Of a DNA stretch of 64,000 nucleotides, positions 7,512-15,148 are shown one piece after another. The translations under genes were made by a program, and so were the position numbers. The notes below the pieces were generated by a model. That model saw only the letters and a program-made list of their open reading frames with translations, was not told the origin of the DNA and did not search any database. The DNA is taken from NCBI RefSeq assembly GCF_025996515.1, contig NZ_BLRH01000034.1, forward strand, positions 744,001 to 808,000, in the 5' to 3' direction. The DNA is from Rhizohabitans arisaemae. Its GTDB lineage: Bacteria; Actinomycetota; Actinomycetes; Streptosporangiales; Streptosporangiaceae. Numbering within the stretch: the first letter of the stretch is position 1; every line of letters starts with the position of its first letter.

Positions 7512-8222
7512 CTACGGCCGGGCACCCGTTGGGCCGGTGGATCCACTCCCGGGAGTGACGCCGACCACCCCTGGGAACAGCGTGCTTGCCGCTTCCAGCA
7601 GGATCAGGATTCCCGCGATGAAGACGATCCAGCTCAGGGCGGTGCGGGATCCGGTGGAGAGCTTGTCCCGCCACCGTTCAAACCGTTCACGCATCCGTTC
7701 CCCCAAGGCGGCCCATACCGCCAGGAGCAGGATGCCGGGAATCACCATGATGGTCACGTAAACACCGAGAAGCGGCATCCATTGAACGGCCGTCAGACCG
7801 GCCGCGGTCATGATGGCGATCGCGCCGAAGTACGGCACGGCGGTGGCGAACTCGAACAGCCAGGTTCCCAGCCCCAGCAGGAGCATCGCCGGCACGGTGA
7901 AGGCCCGAGCCCGGAGGGATCCGCGTTCGGGGTCCTTGGCGGGGATGAGGTAGCTCCCCACGATGAGCACCACACCGAAGACGCCTTGTCCCCAAGCCCA
8001 CACGGTGTCGTCGACAAGGGGCACGACCGCGCTCAAGCCGAGCATGAGCAGGACACCCAGGGCGAAGTACGCGATCGCCACCGATCCGAGATACACCCCG
8101 AGCAGCGCACTCATGCGGCGCGGCCTGGCCAGCAGCAGATAGAGGGTCACCCCGATCACGGTGGGGCTCAGCGTATCGAGCAGGGCCAGTCCGAGCACCG
8201 CGCCAATGGTCTCGATCGACAA
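7512..8222 (-). CDS. GAP-family (LysE-like) integral membrane transporter
   Basis: A 236-residue protein with six predicted membrane helices. The first helix GAVLGLALLDTLSPTVIGVT carries the DxxSP motif of LysE-like GAP proteins, which in mycobacteria move glycolipids (sulfolipid/GPL addressing proteins). Further helices include VAIAYFALGVLLMLGLSAVV, GQGVFGVVLIVGSYL, AMLLLGLGTWLFEF, WMPLLGVYVTIMVIPGILLL and TALSWIVFIAGILILLEAA. The start is TTG, preceded by GGAGGGGG at suitable spacing, and there is no nearby in-frame ATG. It is divergent from a TetR gene and shares a large nested palindrome with it, so TetR repression is very likely. Substrate is unknown. Confidence 0.85.
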   Translation of the reverse strand: MSIETIGAVLGLALLDTLSPTVIGVTLYLLLARPRRMSALLGVYLGSVAIAYFALGVLLMLGLSAVVPLVDDTVWAWGQGVFGVVLIVGSYLIPAKDPERGSLRARAFTVPAMLLLGLGTWLFEFATAVPYFGAIAIMTAAGLTAVQWMPLLGVYVTIMVIPGILLLAVWAALGERMRERFERWRDKLSTGSRTALSWIVFIAGILILLEAASTLFPGVVGVTPGSGSTGPTGARP

Positions 8223-8248
8223 ACCGGTCCCCCTCCAAGAACAGTTAA

Positions 8249-8287
8249 TAACACGCCCGTGCTATTTAAAATAGCACATGCGTGTTA
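8249..8287. promoter_or_regulatory. 39-bp concentric double palindrome (TetR operator)
   Basis: An inner perfect 19-bp palindrome (GTGCTATTT, A, AAATAGCAC; 8259-8277) is flanked by a second, perfectly concentric inverted repeat (TAACACGC at 8249-8256, GCGTGTTA at 8280-8287). Both centre on base 8268, between the divergent GAP and TetR genes. The AT-rich core probably overlaps both promoters. Two TetR dimers could bind cooperatively. Confidence 0.8.
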
Positions 8288-8297
8288 GCATGAGGAA

Positions 8298-8951
8298 GTG
8301 CCGCGACTTGTTGATCATGACCAGCGACGGGCCGAGCTCGGCGAGGCCGCCATCCGGGTGATCCTGCGCGAAGGCCTGGCCGGCGTGACCGTCCGCGGAG
8401 TCGCCGCCGAAGCCGGCTGGTCCACCGGGTCCCTGCGGCATTACTTCAAGAATCAGCACGAATTGCAGGCCTACGTCGTCCAGGCCACCACCGACACCCT
8501 TCGGCGGCGGGTCCTCCCCCGCGTCCAGCGGCCCCGCACCGCAGGTTCGGTGGTCGAAGGGATCGCCGCGATCGTGCAGGAGATGCTGCCGCTCGACGCC
8601 GAGCGGCGCGAGGAGTACGCGCTGTGGTCGGCAGTGGTGGAATGGGAACGTCAGCATCCTCCGGAAGGAGGCTCCACGGCGTGGAACGACCAGCGGGCGC
8701 TGTACCGTCAATGCATCACCTTCATGCGCGGATACGAGCCGGTCCGCGACCCGGACCAGGCCACGCTCCCGCACCCTGACGACCAGGTCGAGCTCTGGGC
8801 GGCGATCCTGCACACGTTCGTCGACGGACTCGCCTCCCAGCTCATGAACACACCCGGCGAAATGTCCGCCGACACCGTCGCACCACTGCTGCGTTCACTG
8901 CTGGAAGCCGTACCTCCCGCAGGGTTGGATCGGCGCGCGCACCAGCCGTGA
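8298..8951 (+). CDS. TetR-family regulator
   Basis: This 217-residue regulator starts at GTG 8298 with VDHDQRRAELGEAAIRVILR, followed by the helix-turn-helix LAGVTVRGVAAEAGWSTGSL and RHYFKNQHELQ. The C-terminal helical domain (ALWSAVVEWERQ, ELWAAILHTFVDGLASQLM) is the ligand-binding and dimerisation part, of the type found with TetR_C_6-like domains. It is divergent from the GAP-family transporter, whose promoter it probably represses through the nested palindrome 11 bp upstream of its own start. Autoregulation is implied by the same site. Confidence 0.92.
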   Translation: MPRLVDHDQRRAELGEAAIRVILREGLAGVTVRGVAAEAGWSTGSLRHYFKNQHELQAYVVQATTDTLRRRVLPRVQRPRTAGSVVEGIAAIVQEMLPLDAERREEYALWSAVVEWERQHPPEGGSTAWNDQRALYRQCITFMRGYEPVRDPDQATLPHPDDQVELWAAILHTFVDGLASQLMNTPGEMSADTVAPLLRSLLEAVPPAGLDRRAHQP

Positions 8952-9032
8952 CCGGAAACCGCCACGGGCCGCACGGGTTCCAGGGGCCGATGGGTTGCAC
9001 GCACTCGACCGGGCGGACACCGTGGCTACGAC

Positions 9033-9707
9033 CTAGAACCGCACTCCCAGCAACTCACGGAACGCCTCGCCCCCCACCGGGGTCACCTTCACCGCGCGCC
9101 CCGAGCCGACCCGCCGCACCCACTGTCTCGCCAGCGCTGTCGCACACAGGGCTGCTCCCAGTGCTCCGGCCAGATGAGGTCGGCGCTCCGTCCAGTCCAG
9201 GCAACTCCGCACCAAGGGCCTTCGGGTGCCGGCGGGATGCCGGTAGCCCAGGGCGTCGGCCAGCCAGGTACGGCCCGCCGGGGTGACGGCCAGCCCGGAG
9301 TCGTCGGCGACCAGGCCTCGAGCGATCATTGCGTCGGCCAGAGCCACGCCCAGCTGCCCCGCCAGGTGGTCGTAGCAGGTGCGGGCCTTGGCCTCGGCGC
9401 TGAGCCGCACCGACTGGCGTAGGCTCCGCGGGCTGGAGGAGTAGGAGGCGTACGAGGCCAGGGCTTCGATCAGGGCGGCCGCCTCCGGCCCGGCCAGCCG
9501 GACATAGCGGTGCCGGCCCTGGCGTTCCTCGGTCAGCAGCCCGCCCTCGATGAGGCGGGTGAGCTGCTCGCTGGCCGTGGAAGGGCGGACCCCGGCGTGC
9601 CGGGCGAGCTCGCCCGCGGTCCAGGCTCGCCCGTCGAGCAGGGCTTGGCAGAAGGCGGCCCGGGTACGGTCGGCGAGCAGGCCGGCGGTCTCGGCGAGTG
9701 GGGGCAT
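9033..9707 (-). CDS. ArsR-family winged-helix regulator
   Basis: 224 residues. The N-terminal winged helix reads LADRTRAAFCQALLDGRAWT, AGELARHAGVRPSTASEQLT and RLIEGGLLTEERQGRHRYVR, the ArsR/SmtB pattern. The longer C-terminal half (SAEAKARTCYDHLAGQLGVA, VTPAGRTWLADALG, PLVRSCLDWTERRPHLAG, ALGAALCATALARQWVRR) is typical of the large ArsR subgroup with a C-terminal helical domain. Cysteines in CYDHLAG and RSCLDW could serve as a sensor, but this is unproven. It faces the P450/PEP-mutase fusion gene with an 18-bp inverted repeat in between, so it is the likely regulator of that enzyme. Confidence 0.88.
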   Translation of the reverse strand: MPPLAETAGLLADRTRAAFCQALLDGRAWTAGELARHAGVRPSTASEQLTRLIEGGLLTEERQGRHRYVRLAGPEAAALIEALASYASYSSSPRSLRQSVRLSAEAKARTCYDHLAGQLGVALADAMIARGLVADDSGLAVTPAGRTWLADALGYRHPAGTRRPLVRSCLDWTERRPHLAGALGAALCATALARQWVRRVGSGRAVKVTPVGGEAFRELLGVRF

Positions 9708-9730
9708 GTAGCCATCATGCCGCAGGGATG

Positions 9731-9748
9731 GTTCGGGCCGCGCCGAAC
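9731..9748. promoter_or_regulatory. Inverted repeat between ArsR gene and the fusion enzyme
   Basis: GTTCGG, a 6-bp spacer and CCGAAC form a perfect inverted repeat in the 65-bp divergent region. An 18-bp site in this position fits an ArsR-type dimer blocking both promoters. Confidence 0.45.
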
Positions 9749-9772
9749 TTTTCCGGCCCTAGCGTCAGGGTC

Positions 9773-11323
9773 ATGACGCACAAAATTCATGAGTTCGACC
9801 GCTATGCGGACGTGCGGGCTGCGCTTGCCGACCCGGCGCTTGTCCCAGAGCCGGCGGCTGGGGACGGCGGCCCGGCCGGGGCGAGTGTCGCCTGGCTGCG
9901 TGCCACGGTGGCCCGGTTCAGCTCCGGGGAGCCGCACCGGCGCAGGCGGGCTCTGGTCGAGGCCGAACTCGCTCGGCTGGAGCCTGCCTCGCTACGGCAG
10001 GCGGCAGCCGCGGGGCCAGGAGGAAAGACCCGTTCGCGAGTGGTGCAGATCCTCGCCGAAGCCCTGGGAATACCGGAACCCGGGGCGGTGGCGGAGGCGG
10101 TGATCGTCGTGGCCGGAGCCTACTTCGGGGGTGGTGACGCGGCGGCGGACGAGGCGGTGGCCCGGCTGGTGGAGAGACTGGTGCCAGACCTGGCGGATGA
10201 AGCCGCTCTGGAGGCTGCCGCCAACCGTATCGGGCTGCTGGTCCAGGCATGTGAGGCGACGGCCGCGCTCGTCGAGGCCGCAGCCGACGGCGGCGACGTG
10301 CCGCTGGCCCGGGTGCTCCGGGAATCTCCCCCGGTACGGGTCATGCGTCGCATCGCCGCCAGGACCACTCGAGTCGCAGGCCGGGAGATCGCCGAGGGCG
10401 ACGTGGTGCTGCTCAACCTTGCGACCGCCAATCACGCGCATCCGGTACCCCTCACCTTCGGCGCCCCGCCCCGCATCTGCCCCGGCCGCCCCCACGCCCT
10501 CGCTCTGGCCGACGGCCTCTCCCGACGCCCGCTCACTCCCTTCGCCCGTCTGCACCACCAGGCCACCCCCCTACTGCTGCCCAACGCCTGGGACTACGCC
10601 TCCGCCGCCGCTCTGGCAGCGCAGGGCTTCGCCGCCGTCGGCACCACCAGCCTGGGCGTCGCCGCTGCCGCGGGCCTGCCGGACGGAGCCGCCGCCACCG
10701 TCGACGCGACCGTTGCCCTGGCCCGCCGGCTCGGACGGGGATCCTTCCTGTTCACCGTCGATGCCGAAGGTGGCTTCAGCGATGACGTCCAGGACGTGGC
10801 CGAGCTGGCCGGAAAGCTGTACGAGGCGGGCGCGGCGGGGATCAACCTCGAAGACGGCCGTGCCGACGGCACGCTCGCCCCCGTGGGGTTGCACGCTGCG
10901 AAGATCGCCGCCGTCAAGACGGCCGTACCCGCGCTGTTCGTGAACGCACGCACCGACACTCACTGGCTGGGCCTTCAGGAGGAAGAGACCTCGACGCGCC
11001 TCGCGATGTACGAACAGGCCGGTGCGGACGGGGTGTTCGTGCCGGGGCTGTCGGACCCGGACGGGATCGCCGCGCTGACGTCAGCCCTCGTGGTACCGCT
11101 GAACATCCTGTATACGCCGACCGGTCCCCCCCTTTCCGAGCTGGCCGCGTTGGGCGTGCGCAGGGTCAGCCTCGGCTCGCTGCTCTACCGCAGGGCCCTG
11201 GCGGCAGCCGTGGCCACCGCGACGGCCATCCGGGACGGGGAGCCGACGGACCTGAGGGCCCCGACTTACGCCGAGGTACAGCGGCTGGGGGTGCCTGCCG
11301 GGCCGCCTCGGAGATCCATGTGA
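9773..11323 (+). CDS. Fusion of a short P450-like domain and a PEP-mutase/isocitrate-lyase domain
   Basis: 516 residues from ATG 9773, chosen because IHEFDRYADVRAALADPALV is the usual P450 N-terminus; an upstream ATG at 9698 overlaps the divergent gene. Residues 1 to about 260 resemble a cytochrome P450. They include an I-helix-like QACEATAALV, a PPVRVMRR segment and the heme loop FGAPPRICPG with C236. However, the domain is some 130 residues shorter than a normal P450 and lacks a clear E-x-x-R. Residues about 262-500 form a phosphonopyruvate/PEP-mutase-like barrel with LLLPNAWDYASAAAL, VDAEGGF (D330) and INLEDG (E360/D361). That domain usually cleaves or rearranges C-C or C-P bonds in 2-oxo acid derivatives. 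The two halves in one chain may couple oxidation to lyase chemistry, or the P450 part may be a non-catalytic heme sensor. Confidence 0.72.
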   Translation: MTHKIHEFDRYADVRAALADPALVPEPAAGDGGPAGASVAWLRATVARFSSGEPHRRRRALVEAELARLEPASLRQAAAAGPGGKTRSRVVQILAEALGIPEPGAVAEAVIVVAGAYFGGGDAAADEAVARLVERLVPDLADEAALEAAANRIGLLVQACEATAALVEAAADGGDVPLARVLRESPPVRVMRRIAARTTRVAGREIAEGDVVLLNLATANHAHPVPLTFGAPPRICPGRPHALALADGLSRRPLTPFARLHHQATPLLLPNAWDYASAAALAAQGFAAVGTTSLGVAAAAGLPDGAAATVDATVALARRLGRGSFLFTVDAEGGFSDDVQDVAELAGKLYEAGAAGINLEDGRADGTLAPVGLHAAKIAAVKTAVPALFVNARTDTHWLGLQEEETSTRLAMYEQAGADGVFVPGLSDPDGIAALTSALVVPLNILYTPTGPPLSELAALGVRRVSLGSLLYRRALAAAVATATAIRDGEPTDLRAPTYAEVQRLGVPAGPPRRSM

Positions 11324-11478
11324 CGTCACAGCCTCCAGGAACCAGCCGTCGGTGGCGATCACTCCTTGCCGTCGACGGGCTTCTCGTCGGCATCCGGGCC
11401 CGGGGTATCTCGGCCGGGAGCGCCAGGGCGCCCAGGTCGTCGTGGTGAACGACCTGCCGGCGCACATTTCCGGACCGC

Positions 11479-11580
11479 GGCCGGATCGTGGAGGAAGGCG
11501 ATCACGAGGAGCCGCTGCGCCGTGGCGGCCGATATGCCGATTTCTGGAGCGTCTCCCCGGCACCGGCCGCAAGCGAATGA
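11479..11580 (+). pseudogene. C-terminal fragment of an exporter-type ABC ATPase
   Basis: Reading from 11479 gives GRIVEEGDHEEPLRRGGRYA followed by DFWSVSPAPAASE and a TGA at 11578. GRIVEEGxHEEL...GGxYAxLW is the invariant tail of multidrug-type ABC transporter ATPases, just after the H-loop. A preceding D-R joins in frame, but upstream of that the coding pattern is lost. Only some 35 residues survive of a roughly 600-residue protein. The rest of the gap between the fusion enzyme and the PPOX gene shows no other recognisable gene. Confidence 0.6.
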
Positions 11581-11639
11581 CCGTCCCGGTCTGAGCCGCA
11601 ACCGGGCGCCGCCGGTCGGGTCCCGCGGCGCCGCATGCG

Positions 11640-12137
11640 TCAGAAGCGCCAGCGGGTGCCGGTCAAGTGCTTGTCGATGCCGAATCCGTATGCCGTCTCG
11701 GGCTCCAGGGCGTAGACCTCGTAGGGCGGCGGACCGGCGGTCGGGGCGCCTTCGACGTCGTGGAAAGCGCCGTCGCGCACGGTGACGTGCCAGGCGTACC
11801 GGGTCGCGTAGGCATCGGCGACGCGCCGCAGCACGGCCTCGTCCCGGACGATCGTCGCGTGTCCCCGGAACACCAGATGCTCGAACCCGGTGGTCTGGCC
11901 TCCGAGGGCGCAGCGTGGATCGCGGGCCAGGTTGCGGGCCTTGCGGGTGCCGGGGCCGGCCACGAAGCAGATGGTGTCGTCCACGAAGACCGCGAGGACG
12001 GGCACCAGGTGGGGACTCGCGTCGGCGTCCGTCGTCGTCAGCCAGTAGCCGTCGCATTCGGCCAGCAGTGTGACGGCGTCCTCCCATGCGGTGGGCGCGC
12101 TGTCGGTCAACGGCTCGGTGGAGACCGGGACTGTCAT
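11640..12137 (-). CDS. Pyridoxamine 5'-phosphate oxidase family protein
   Basis: 165 residues. The split-barrel signature is clear: VTLLAECDGYWLTTTDADAS, PHLVPVLAVFVDDTICFVAG and TRKARNLARDPRCALGGQTT, then FEHLVFRGHATIVRD. The end, YEVYALEPETAYGFG and HLTGTRWRF, matches the stand-alone PPOX-class proteins that bind FMN or F420 rather than biosynthetic PdxH. It is the second gene after an HxlR regulator, with a 4-bp ATGA overlap, and is likely a redox enzyme induced with it. The operon is controlled through a 48-bp inverted repeat upstream of the regulator. Substrate is unknown. Confidence 0.85.
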   Translation of the reverse strand: MTVPVSTEPLTDSAPTAWEDAVTLLAECDGYWLTTTDADASPHLVPVLAVFVDDTICFVAGPGTRKARNLARDPRCALGGQTTGFEHLVFRGHATIVRDEAVLRRVADAYATRYAWHVTVRDGAFHDVEGAPTAGPPPYEVYALEPETAYGFGIDKHLTGTRWRF

Positions 12138-12613
12138 AGCCGCTCCTTGATGCGGTCGGGGATCACTGCGCCGGGCCCGTCCTCGACGTCGATCCCGTCG
12201 GCGTGCAGAACGTCGCCGCAGCGGGCGCAGCGCAATTCGGCGTGGGTGAGTTCACCGCAGCCGCGGTGCCGGAGGAGTGCCGGTGGTCCGGCTTCGCCGG
12301 CCGCCCAACGGTCACCCCAGGCGACGGAGGCCAGCAGTACGGAGACGAGGTCGGACCCCTTCTCGGTCAGCGTGTACTCGTGCCGCGGCGGCCGGCTGCT
12401 GTAACCGCGCCGCGCAAGCACCCCCAGGTCGACCAGCCGGGCGAGTCGCTCGGCGAGAACCTTGCGGGAGACGCCGAGGTCCCGCTGGAGCTCGTCGAAC
12501 CGTCTGATGCCGATGAACACGTCGCGCAGCACCAGGGCGGTCCACGGCTCACCCAGGATGTCGAAGGTCCTCGCGATCGAGCAGGCCATCTCGCCGAAGT
12601 CGGTACGTTGCAT
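12134..12613 (-). CDS. HxlR-family regulator with C-terminal zinc-ribbon-like cysteines
   Basis: 159 residues. The winged helix includes MACSIARTFDILGEPWTALV, LRDVFIGIRRFDELQRDLGV and SRKVLAERLARLVDLGVL. The C-terminus has CGELTHAELRCARCGDVLHA, a CxnCxxC arrangement that could hold zinc. The first visible codon is TTG at 12616; the adjacent ATG at 12613 is preferred as the start, with GGAGG just upstream. Its stop overlaps the PPOX start. Two copies of a GTTCCTTAAGGGAAC-like half-palindrome lie 13-60 bp before the start, facing the broken MFS gene on the other side. Confidence 0.9.
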   Translation of the reverse strand: MQRTDFGEMACSIARTFDILGEPWTALVLRDVFIGIRRFDELQRDLGVSRKVLAERLARLVDLGVLARRGYSSRPPRHEYTLTEKGSDLVSVLLASVAWGDRWAAGEAGPPALLRHRGCGELTHAELRCARCGDVLHADGIDVEDGPGAVIPDRIKERL

Positions 12614-12625
12614 CAATCCTCCAGA

Positions 12626-12673
12626 GTTCCTTAAGGGAACGCACTCATGTTAGCGTACGTTCCCTTAAGGAAC
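12626..12673. promoter_or_regulatory. 48-bp inverted repeat with two operator copies (HxlR site)
   Basis: GTTCCTTAAGGGAACG (12626-12641) and its exact reverse complement (12658-12673) are separated by 16 bp. Each 16-bp arm is itself almost palindromic around TTAA, so the region holds two complete dimer sites. It lies directly upstream of the HxlR-PPOX operon and faces the truncated MFS gene. Confidence 0.8.
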
Positions 12674-12710
12674 CAACTCGGGAGACGGGATCCACCGACG
12701 ATGGAACACG

Positions 12711-13424
12711 CGCCGGCAGCGTTCGGCGTCCGACGCCGTGGTCGACCTGAGTCTGTTCGGTGACCGGCGATTCACCGTCGCGCTCGGCATCCTGACGGTG
12801 AGCACCTTGACGCTGTTCGGCATGACCTACTTCACCGCCCAGTATCTCCAGCTCGTCGCCGGATACTCACCCTTGGAAGCCGGTCTGTGGATGCTCGTCC
12901 CGCTGCTCACCGGGATCATGACGACACTGTTCGCCTCCGGTCTGGCGCAACGCGTCCCCACCGCCGCGCCGATGATCGGCGGACTCGCCGTGGCCACCGC
13001 GGGATTCTCGGCGTTGACGCAGGTCGACGTCGTGTCAGGGGTTCCGACGTTGATCGTCGGTCTCATGTTCGCCTTCGCCGGCCTGCTCCCCGTCTCCACC
13101 CTCGCCACCGACCTGGTCGTCGGCGCCGCCCCACCCGAACGAGCCGGGGCGGCCTCCGCGGTGTCGGAGACCGCCACCGAACTGGGCGGCGCCCTCGGCG
13201 TCGCCGTCCTCGGCAGCGTCGGCACCGCCGTCTACCGCCACCGACTCGCCGAATCCGGCCTCCTCCCCGCCGAGACCCCGGGCACCCTCGGCGACGCGGC
13301 CACCCACATCACCGCCGCGTACGAGGCCTTCGTCGCCGGGTTGCGCGCCGGTGCCGTCGGCGCCACCGCCCTCGTCGTCGTCGCCATGCTCGCCGTGGCG
13401 GTCCTCCTCCGCGGCACCCGCTGA
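12711..13424 (+). pseudogene. N-terminally truncated DHA2-type MFS transporter
   Basis: Coding sequence starts abruptly at RRQRSASDAVVDLSLFGDRR and continues for about 235 residues through helices VALGILTVSTLTLFGMTYFT, PLEAGLWMLVPLLTGIMT, LIVGLMFAFAGLLPVSTLA and a final VGATALVVVAMLAVAVLL. This is the C-terminal half of a 14-helix drug/H+ antiporter. The neighbouring intact MFS protein has RRQRSLAAPLLDMRLFANRS at the corresponding place, near residue 270. The first half (about 260 residues) is missing. A GTG at 12738 could start translation of the fragment, but the protein would lack the proton-coupling half. It sits downstream of the HxlR operator, so the lost promoter side was probably HxlR-controlled. 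Confidence 0.75.
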
Positions 13425-13498
13425 CCGGGTACCGACGCCATCCCCCGCAGGCGGCGCCGGGTCCGCGTCACCCCCGGACCGGCGCAGCCCGTACCCGG
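13425..13498. terminator. Large stem between convergent MFS genes
   Basis: Outer arms CCGGGTAC (13425-13432) and GTACCCGG (13491-13498) enclose a second stem, GCGCCGGGTCCG (13454-13465) against CGGACCGGCGC (13475-13485, one bulge). The structure lies between convergent genes and could stop transcription from either side. No clear U-run is present. Confidence 0.4.
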
Positions 13499-13553
13499 CC
13501 TGAGGAAGCGTGATCACCTGCTCCGATGGCCGACAGCGGGCTGCGAGTGGGGG

Positions 13554-15083
13554 TCACCGCTCCTGCCCGAGGGGCCGTACGTGGCGCATCGTCGTCATCA
13601 CCATGACGGCGACGCCGAGCAGGACGGCGGCGCTGAGCGCGGTCACCATGTTCATCCCCGCCATGAAGGCGTCCCCTGCGGCTGAGAGCAGCGCCGCACC
13701 GGTCTCCTCGGGCAGCTCCTGCGCGGTCGCGAAGGCTCCGGCGAAGCTGTCGCGCGCGGTCTCCGCCGCGGCGGGCGGCAGGCCGGGGAGTTCCTCGCCG
13801 GCGAGCCGGCCGCTGTAGACGGCCGTTCCGAGGGTGCCGAACGTGGCGATGCCGAGTGAGGAGCCGAGTTCACCGCCGGTCTCCGACATGGCGGCGGCCG
13901 AGCCGGTGCGCTCGGGCGGTGCCGAGCCGACGACCAGGTCGGTGCTGAGCACCAGCAGCGGGTTGATGCCGACGCCTATGATCACACCGCCCGCGATCAG
14001 GAGGCCGACACCCGACCCGGCGTCCAGCGCGGTCAGCACGCCGAATCCGGCCGCCGCGATCACCAGTCCGACGGCGATCACCTTCGCGGGCGGGAACCTC
14101 CTGGCCAGGAGCGGTGCGATCATGGCGGCCGCGATCGTGGTGACCGCCAGGGGGATGAACCACAACCCCGCGCGGAACGGCGGCAACCCCTCGATCAGCT
14201 GGAGGTACTGGGTGAAAAAGAACGTGAACGAGTACAACGTGATCATCCCGAGCAGCATCCCGGCCAGCGAGCCGGTGAAGGAACGGTTGGCGAACAATCG
14301 CATGTCCAGGAGCGGTGCGGCGAGCGAGCGCTGGCGTCGGACGAAGACCGCGCCCACCGCGAGGCCGCCGGCCAGGGCGAGTACGGGCAGGGCGGCCACA
14401 CCGTACCTGGCGATCTCCTTGACGCCGTAGACGATCGGCAGCATCGCGCCCAGCGAAAGCACCACGCTGAACAGGTCGAGCCGGCCCGCCTTCGGGTCCC
14501 GGTACTCCGGCAGGAAAAACGGCCCCACGCAGAGCAGCAGCACCATCACCGGAACACCCATCAGGAACACCGAGCCCCACCAGAAGTACTCCAGCAGCGC
14601 GCCGCCGACGGCCGGTCCGATCGCGCCTCCGACGGAGAACGAGGTCAGCCAGACGCCGATCGCCAGCGAGCGCTGCCGGGGATCGCGGAACATGTTCCCG
14701 ATCAACGACAGCGTCGACGGGGTCAGCGTCGCGCCGGCGAGTCCCAGCAGGGCCCTGGTCGCGATCAGCATGGCCGGCGTGGTGGAGTAGGCGGCCAGGA
14801 TCGAGGCGCCGATGAACGCCGCCGCGCCGATCAGCAGGAGCCGGCGCCGGCCGACCCGATCGCCGAGGGTCCCCATGGTGATGAGCACACCGGCGATCAT
14901 GAACCCGTAGATGTCGGTGATCCACAACAGCTGGTTGTTGGACGCGCCCAGATCCGCGCCCAAGTGGGGCAGCGCCATATAGAGGACGGTCAAGTCGAGG
15001 GCGAGCAGGATCGTGGGCAGCGCCAGCACGGCCAGCCCGATCCACTCGCGGGCACCCGCCTTGACGGGGATGGTGTCGGTCAT
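13554..15083 (-). CDS. MFS transporter, DHA2 (14-TMS drug/H+ antiporter) family
   Basis: This 509-residue transporter has the DHA2 landmarks. Helix 1 includes LALDLTVLYMALPHLGADLG, motif A is GTLGDRVGRRRLLLIGAAAF, motif C is the SFSVGGAIGPAVGGALLEYF region, and some 14 hydrophobic segments run to AVLLGVAVMVMTT. It is closest in style to QacA/SmvA-type exporters of cationic drugs and antiseptics. It is divergent from the AfsR-like regulator, which may control it, with only 65 bp between them. It resembles the truncated MFS gene downstream, which suggests an old duplication or repeated acquisition. Export specificity cannot be predicted from sequence. Confidence 0.92.
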   Translation of the reverse strand: MTDTIPVKAGAREWIGLAVLALPTILLALDLTVLYMALPHLGADLGASNNQLLWITDIYGFMIAGVLITMGTLGDRVGRRRLLLIGAAAFIGASILAAYSTTPAMLIATRALLGLAGATLTPSTLSLIGNMFRDPRQRSLAIGVWLTSFSVGGAIGPAVGGALLEYFWWGSVFLMGVPVMVLLLCVGPFFLPEYRDPKAGRLDLFSVVLSLGAMLPIVYGVKEIARYGVAALPVLALAGGLAVGAVFVRRQRSLAAPLLDMRLFANRSFTGSLAGMLLGMITLYSFTFFFTQYLQLIEGLPPFRAGLWFIPLAVTTIAAAMIAPLLARRFPPAKVIAVGLVIAAAGFGVLTALDAGSGVGLLIAGGVIIGVGINPLLVLSTDLVVGSAPPERTGSAAAMSETGGELGSSLGIATFGTLGTAVYSGRLAGEELPGLPPAAAETARDSFAGAFATAQELPEETGAALLSAAGDAFMAGMNMVTALSAAVLLGVAVMVMTTMRHVRPLGQER

Positions 15084-15148
15084 GTGCCCACCCTCCGACG
15101 CGGGGGTTGTGATCGAATTCCGGTCCGGTTTCGGACTACCGTGGGAAC

